From the NCBI GenBank assembly GCA_938010625.1, contig CALLVJ010000375.1, forward strand, positions 1 to 8,427: a DNA stretch of 8,427 bases, written 5' to 3'. This document shows, piece after piece, positions 5,663 through 8,427 of this stretch. Made by a program: the position numbers and the translations under genes. The first letter of the stretch is position 1, and every line of letters starts with the position of its first letter. The stretch comes from an uncultured Stomatobaculum sp. (GTDB taxonomy: Bacteria > Bacillota > Clostridia > Lachnospirales > Lachnospiraceae). A model generated the notes under the pieces. The model was not told the origin of the DNA. It made no database searches and saw nothing but the letters and a program-made list of their open reading frames with translations.

Positions 5663-7200
5663 ACGACGCCGCTCCCAAGGCTTCTTCTCTGCCGGAATAC
5701 CGGGCTGATGCCGAACACATTGCTGAACGAGGGAATACACTGCTGGAAGCTCAGGCGCTCTAACGTCATGTCACCGCTGAAATCGGTCGTAACCAACAGC
5801 GTGCTGTCCTCCCGGAGACGGATGCGGTAGGCGCCCGCTTTCTGTTTTGCCGAGCGGTCCATCGCATTCGCGAGCCGTATCACTGCGGCAAATTTTGCAG
5901 CCTGCAGCGGGATGTCGCTCCGCCCGGAGATCTCGTCCTCGTTCCGAAGAATCTGCACAATCAGCGCATGTTCCTCCGATGAAAGTCCCACAATTTCGGT
6001 CGCGCGGATAATGTCGCCACTCGAATCACTCGCACTTCCCATGTTGAGAAAGCGCCCACAGTGGTGCAAAGTCGCCGCAATCTCAAGCAGCAGGCGGTCG
6101 CGCGCCGTGAAGCCCTGTGCCTTTTTCAGCGCGTCAAAAATCTGCAGCGCGCAGCCAACCGTATAGCGGCGGTGCATCGTGCGCTCGCCGTAGCGCGTCG
6201 CGAGTTCCTGCACGGCAGCCAGAATGTCCGCCTCAAAATCATGCGTGCGGCGCACCAGCTGCTTTTCAAAGGCATAGTCTGCCGCGACGCCATCAATCAG
6301 GCGGGTACCGGGAAACCAGACTTTCTCCGCGCCAACGGTCTCCGCCATGCGCTGATAGAGCACTGCCGCCGGCAGCAGCACACCTGTGGTCGCCGGGTTT
6401 AAGTCGAGCGTCTCCTCGAGCTCGGCGTCGGTGCGCGCAATCACATACTGATACAGTCCCTCCATCCGGTCAATATCAGCAAAATTCTCCTGTTCCGGGT
6501 TCAGATGCTCTGCGCGCATAATCTTGTCATAGAGCACGCGGATCGGGTCGCCGACGGCAATCATATGTCTGACCCTGCGCCCGCGAAGATGCAGATGCTC
6601 GTAGATGTCAAGCTCATGCGCGACGGTCTCCTGCAGAATGTGCTCTCTGTCGTCCCGCGCAGAATTCAGCTGTTGCAGCGTGTCGCGGAGCCGGAGCGCG
6701 CCGAGCCGCAAGTTCTGTGTGCTCCGCATCGTGCCGGCCTCATAGAGGCTCACCTGCATCGAGCCAAAGCCGACCTCCACGACGGCAGCTCCCTCACGCG
6801 CAAGCGCATCAAAGCGCTCGCCGCAGGCGGCGAGCGCCTTTAGTACCAGCATGCGCTGTTCGGCATTCGAGAGAATCTGTACCGAGAGCCCTGTCCTAGT
6901 CTTAATCTGATCCAGTACAATCGCGCTGTTCGTCGCCTCTCGCATCGCGGAAGTCGCGATCGCGCGGCAGGCCTCGCAGCGGTATTCCGCAATGATCCTC
7001 GTAAAATCCTTCAAGACAGCAGTCAGTTCCTGCACGAGCGGAAAACTGATCTCGCCATTCTGGTATGTGTCGGAGCCCAGTGCAATGACATGGCGCACAT
7101 TGTCCACAAGGTGAATGCCGCCGCCCTTGCTGAGCTCATAAATTCCCAGTTCAATCTCAAACGACCCTACGTCGATTGAGGCAAAGCGTTTTAACGCCAT
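5659..7200 (-). CDS. ppx: Ppx/GppA-family protein with degenerate active site and HD-like domain
   Basis: This 513-residue protein belongs to the ASKHA-fold Ppx/GppA family, whose classical members hydrolyse polyphosphate or pppGpp. The N-terminal half shows 'FASIDVGSFEIELGIYEL' (6-23), 'AIATSAMREATN' (80-91), 'VQILSNAEQRML' (107-118), 'AVVEVGFGSMQVSLYEAG' (139-156) and 'LRLGALRLRD' (164-173). The C-terminal half resembles the Ppx HD region, with 'ERTMHRRYTVGCALQIFDAL' (339-358), 'AATLHHCGRFLN' (375-386) and 'EIVGLSSEEHALI' (402-414). Several hallmark residues are changed. DIGGGSTE becomes EVGFGSMQ, so the glutamate equivalent to E. coli Glu150 is Gln149. The Gly-x-Glu-Glu-Ala motif becomes Asn-Ala-Glu-Gln-Arg, so the Glu121 equivalent is Gln115. 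HDxG becomes HHCG. Catalysis is therefore uncertain. The chosen ATG at 7200 has a perfect AGGAGG 4 bases upstream; an ATG 6 codons earlier would overlap pheA. The stop overlaps the ppk1 start by 4 bases, a strong sign of a functional tie to polyphosphate. Confidence 0.9.
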   Translation of the reverse strand: MALKRFASIDVGSFEIELGIYELSKGGGIHLVDNVRHVIALGSDTYQNGEISFPLVQELTAVLKDFTRIIAEYRCEACRAIATSAMREATNSAIVLDQIKTRTGLSVQILSNAEQRMLVLKALAACGERFDALAREGAAVVEVGFGSMQVSLYEAGTMRSTQNLRLGALRLRDTLQQLNSARDDREHILQETVAHELDIYEHLHLRGRRVRHMIAVGDPIRVLYDKIMRAEHLNPEQENFADIDRMEGLYQYVIARTDAELEETLDLNPATTGVLLPAAVLYQRMAETVGAEKVWFPGTRLIDGVAADYAFEKQLVRRTHDFEADILAAVQELATRYGERTMHRRYTVGCALQIFDALKKAQGFTARDRLLLEIAATLHHCGRFLNMGSASDSSGDIIRATEIVGLSSEEHALIVQILRNEDEISGRSDIPLQAAKFAAVIRLANAMDRSAKQKAGAYRIRLREDSTLLVTTDFSGDMTLERLSFQQCIPSFSNVFGISPVFRQRRSLGSGVV

Positions 7201-7204
7201 AGTT

Positions 7205-7210
7205 CCTCCT
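7205..7210 (-). promoter_or_regulatory. Consensus ribosome binding site of ppx, overlapping the pheA stop codon
   Basis: AGGAGG lies 4 bases before the ppx ATG at 7200. The pheA TAG stop (7211-7209) shares its last two bases with this site, reading TAGGAGG. Ribosomes finishing pheA would end on the ppx ribosome site, consistent with coupled translation. It also decides the ppx start at 7200 rather than the in-frame ATG at 7218. Confidence 0.8.
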
Positions 7211-8069
7211 AGAAACAACCCAAGATGCGCAAAGTCGTGCTGAGGTGCCCCACTTCCCGGAGCGCGCGCCGCACACTGGCTTCCTCCAGGCTTCCCGAAA
7301 AGTCCAGAAAAAAGCGGTAAGCCCAGCTGACTTCTGGCACGGGACGCGCAGCCAGACGGAGCAGATTAATGCCCTCCGCATAGAGCGCGCCGAGCACATG
7401 ATAAAGTGCGCCCGCCTCGTGACGAGTCTCCATCATGAGACTTACGATCTTCGCGCCCGGCAGATATAGCTTTTCTTTTCCGACAATCAGAAAGCGGGTC
7501 GTGTTTTCCGCGCGGTAGTTCAAGGCTGGAATCAGTATCTTGAGCCCGTAAATCTGTCCCGCATAAGCGGAGGCAATGGCCGCAGCGCTCTTCTGTCCCA
7601 TCGCCCGCACGAGCTGGGCGGCGACGGCGGTATTCGAGACTGCGACCGCCTCAAGCTCCGGATGCGCCTCAAAAAACCGCGCGCACTGCTTGATACCCTG
7701 CGGGTGAGAGTAGACAGTCTTGATGTCGCTGCGCGCTGCGCCATCTATGGCGAGCAGCGCATGCCGGACTGGCAGCAGATACTCCCCCACGACGGAAACC
7801 TCGCGGCGCGCGAGCGCATCGTAACTGTCCGAGACGCTGCCTGCGGTCGAATTCTCAATCGGCAGCACAGCATAGTCGCCTGTGCCGTCATCGACCGCGC
7901 GCACTGCCGCATCAAAGGTCTTGACATGTGAAAAAACCGCCCCCGGATACTTCGAAAAAAACTGGATGGCTGCGAGATTGCTGTAGGCGCCTTCCAGCCC
8001 CTGGTAGACTATGCGCGCCGCATGGGGCAGGCGCACACAGCGCGCATAGCCAAAAGTATCCTCACTCAT
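7209..8069 (-). CDS. pheA: Prephenate dehydratase, monofunctional, with ACT domain
   Basis: This enzyme converts prephenate to phenylpyruvate, the committed cytoplasmic step of phenylalanine synthesis. The 286-residue product has the complete dehydratase domain: 'VYQGLEGAYSNLAA' (21-34), 'VLPIENSTAGSV' (68-79), 'YSHPQGIKQC' (120-129), 'AAIASAYAGQIYGL' (163-176) and NTTRF (189-193, containing the catalytic Thr-Arg-Phe). An ACT domain follows (about 206-286) with 'HEAGALYHVLGAL' (217-229, the GAL element that binds phenylalanine) and 'RLAARPVPEVSWAYRFFLDF' (238-257). The usual Glu-Ser-Arg-Pro motif of the ACT domain reads Ala-Ala-Arg-Pro. No chorismate mutase domain precedes it: only about 20 residues come before the dehydratase start, so this is the monofunctional form. 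The ATG overlaps the plsC stop by 4 bases (ATGA), with GAGGAG 11 bases upstream, a rather long spacing that again points to coupled translation. Confidence 0.95.
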   Translation of the reverse strand: MSEDTFGYARCVRLPHAARIVYQGLEGAYSNLAAIQFFSKYPGAVFSHVKTFDAAVRAVDDGTGDYAVLPIENSTAGSVSDSYDALARREVSVVGEYLLPVRHALLAIDGAARSDIKTVYSHPQGIKQCARFFEAHPELEAVAVSNTAVAAQLVRAMGQKSAAAIASAYAGQIYGLKILIPALNYRAENTTRFLIVGKEKLYLPGAKIVSLMMETRHEAGALYHVLGALYAEGINLLRLAARPVPEVSWAYRFFLDFSGSLEEASVRRALREVGHLSTTLRILGCF

Positions 8070-8427
8070 TGGCGCCGCTGCTCCTCGTTGACCAGCATCT
8101 CGTGAATCCGTGCCGCCGTATAGTCGCTGACTTTTTTCTTCATCTCCTGCGGCAGTTCAGACGCCCGGAAAGGCTTGCCGAATTCAATCGTGACATCGGT
8201 CGGATGGATGGCCGGGAACTGGTTCTCCCAGAGCACATCGGTGCCGTAGATCGCGACTGGGACAATGTACGCATTCGCGCGCTCGGCAATTTTAAAACTG
8301 CCTGCGTGAAAGGGGCTCAACGCCGTCTGATCCGGATTCTTCGTGCGGCTGCCCTCCGGAAACACCCAGATAGAGGTGCCATGTTTCACGAGCGCCGTGC
8401 AGGTCCTGATCGTCTCCATGCCCTTCC
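8066..8427 (-). CDS. plsC: 1-acyl-sn-glycerol-3-phosphate acyltransferase, C-terminal part, truncated by window edge
   Basis: The last 119 residues of a PlsC/LPLAT-family acyltransferase are visible; the N-terminal part with the catalytic NHx4D motif lies beyond the right edge. The family makes phosphatidic acid from lysophosphatidic acid at the cytoplasmic membrane. The visible part shows FPEGSRT (8362-8342), the glycerol-phosphate-binding block III of the family, then 'FHAGSFKIAERANAYIVPVAI', matching the 'F-x-x-G-x-F-K-x-A ... P-V-A-I' segment with block IV, and 'VTIEFGKPF', typical of the final strand. The ATG at 8419 is not the true start, since the frame stays open to the edge and the LPLAT core needs upstream sequence. 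The TGA stop overlaps the pheA ATG by 4 bases. A distinct acyl acceptor cannot be excluded from this fragment. Confidence 0.9.
   Translation of the reverse strand, partial: KGMETIRTCTALVKHGTSIWVFPEGSRTKNPDQTALSPFHAGSFKIAERANAYIVPVAIYGTDVLWENQFPAIHPTDVTIEFGKPFRASELPQEMKKKVSDYTAARIHEMLVNEEQRRQ

Noticed and set aside
5663..5740. N-terminal extension of Ppk1 by 26 residues
   Set aside because: It lies inside the 3' end of ppx, and the ATGA overlap with a GGGAG site supports a start at 5662.
7201..7218. Ppx start six codons upstream (Met-Phe-Leu-Gly-Gly-Thr)
   Set aside because: Those codons are the ribosome binding site and pheA stop read as coding sequence; AGGAGG is positioned for the ATG at 7200.
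7157..7399. Minus-strand frame of 80 codons overlapping the end of pheA
   Set aside because: It is a second-frame shadow of pheA spanning the pheA/ppx junction and shows no domain.

Overview
The window is one dense, co-directional block. All seven genes lie on the minus strand, so they are read from the right end to the left. Base composition is moderately GC-rich (estimated by eye) and the Shine-Dalgarno sequences are strong. Adjacent genes either overlap by 4 bases or sit 3 to 29 bases apart. No stretch of even 100 bases lacks a gene, and I see no RNA gene, mobile element, CRISPR array or terminator. The organism looks like a Bacillota member, most likely a clostridial or Lachnospiraceae-type anaerobe. 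This rests on the style of the phosphoglycosyl transferase, the divergent Ppx protein with an Asn-x-Glu-Gln signature, and the ppx-ppk1 pairing. It is inference from recollected family features, not a database result.

In order of transcription: (1) 8427-8066, the C-terminal part of a PlsC-type 1-acyl-glycerol-3-phosphate acyltransferase, running off the right edge; (2) 8069-7209, prephenate dehydratase (pheA) with a C-terminal ACT domain; (3) 7200-5659, a Ppx/GppA-family protein with a C-terminal HD-like region; (4) 5662-3425, polyphosphate kinase Ppk1; (5) 3408-1741, a multi-pass membrane protein of the O-antigen ligase/polymerase (WaaL/Wzy) superfamily; (6) 1737-358, a polyprenyl-phosphate sugar phosphotransferase (PF02397 type) that would start a lipid-linked glycan; (7) 328-1, the N-terminal part of a GT-B (GT4-like) glycosyltransferase, running off the left edge.

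Together the window joins membrane phospholipid synthesis (PlsC), phenylalanine synthesis (PheA), polyphosphate metabolism (Ppx-like protein plus Ppk1) and the start of a cell-surface polysaccharide locus. The tight spacing suggests a single transcript with translational coupling, especially plsC-pheA and ppx-ppk1, each joined by an ATGA stop/start overlap. The glycan locus probably continues beyond the left edge.

The most notable observation is that the Ppx-like protein has glutamine at both positions where classical exopolyphosphatases carry catalytic glutamates, and its HD motif reads His-His-Cys-Gly instead of His-Asp-x-Gly. Yet it is fused by a 4-base overlap to an apparently intact polyphosphate kinase. 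It may be a non-canonical or inactive phosphatase that acts as a polyphosphate/nucleotide sensor or a Ppk1 partner. Otherwise the window is a fairly ordinary core-metabolism-to-surface-glycan block, and I see no clearly new multi-gene system.
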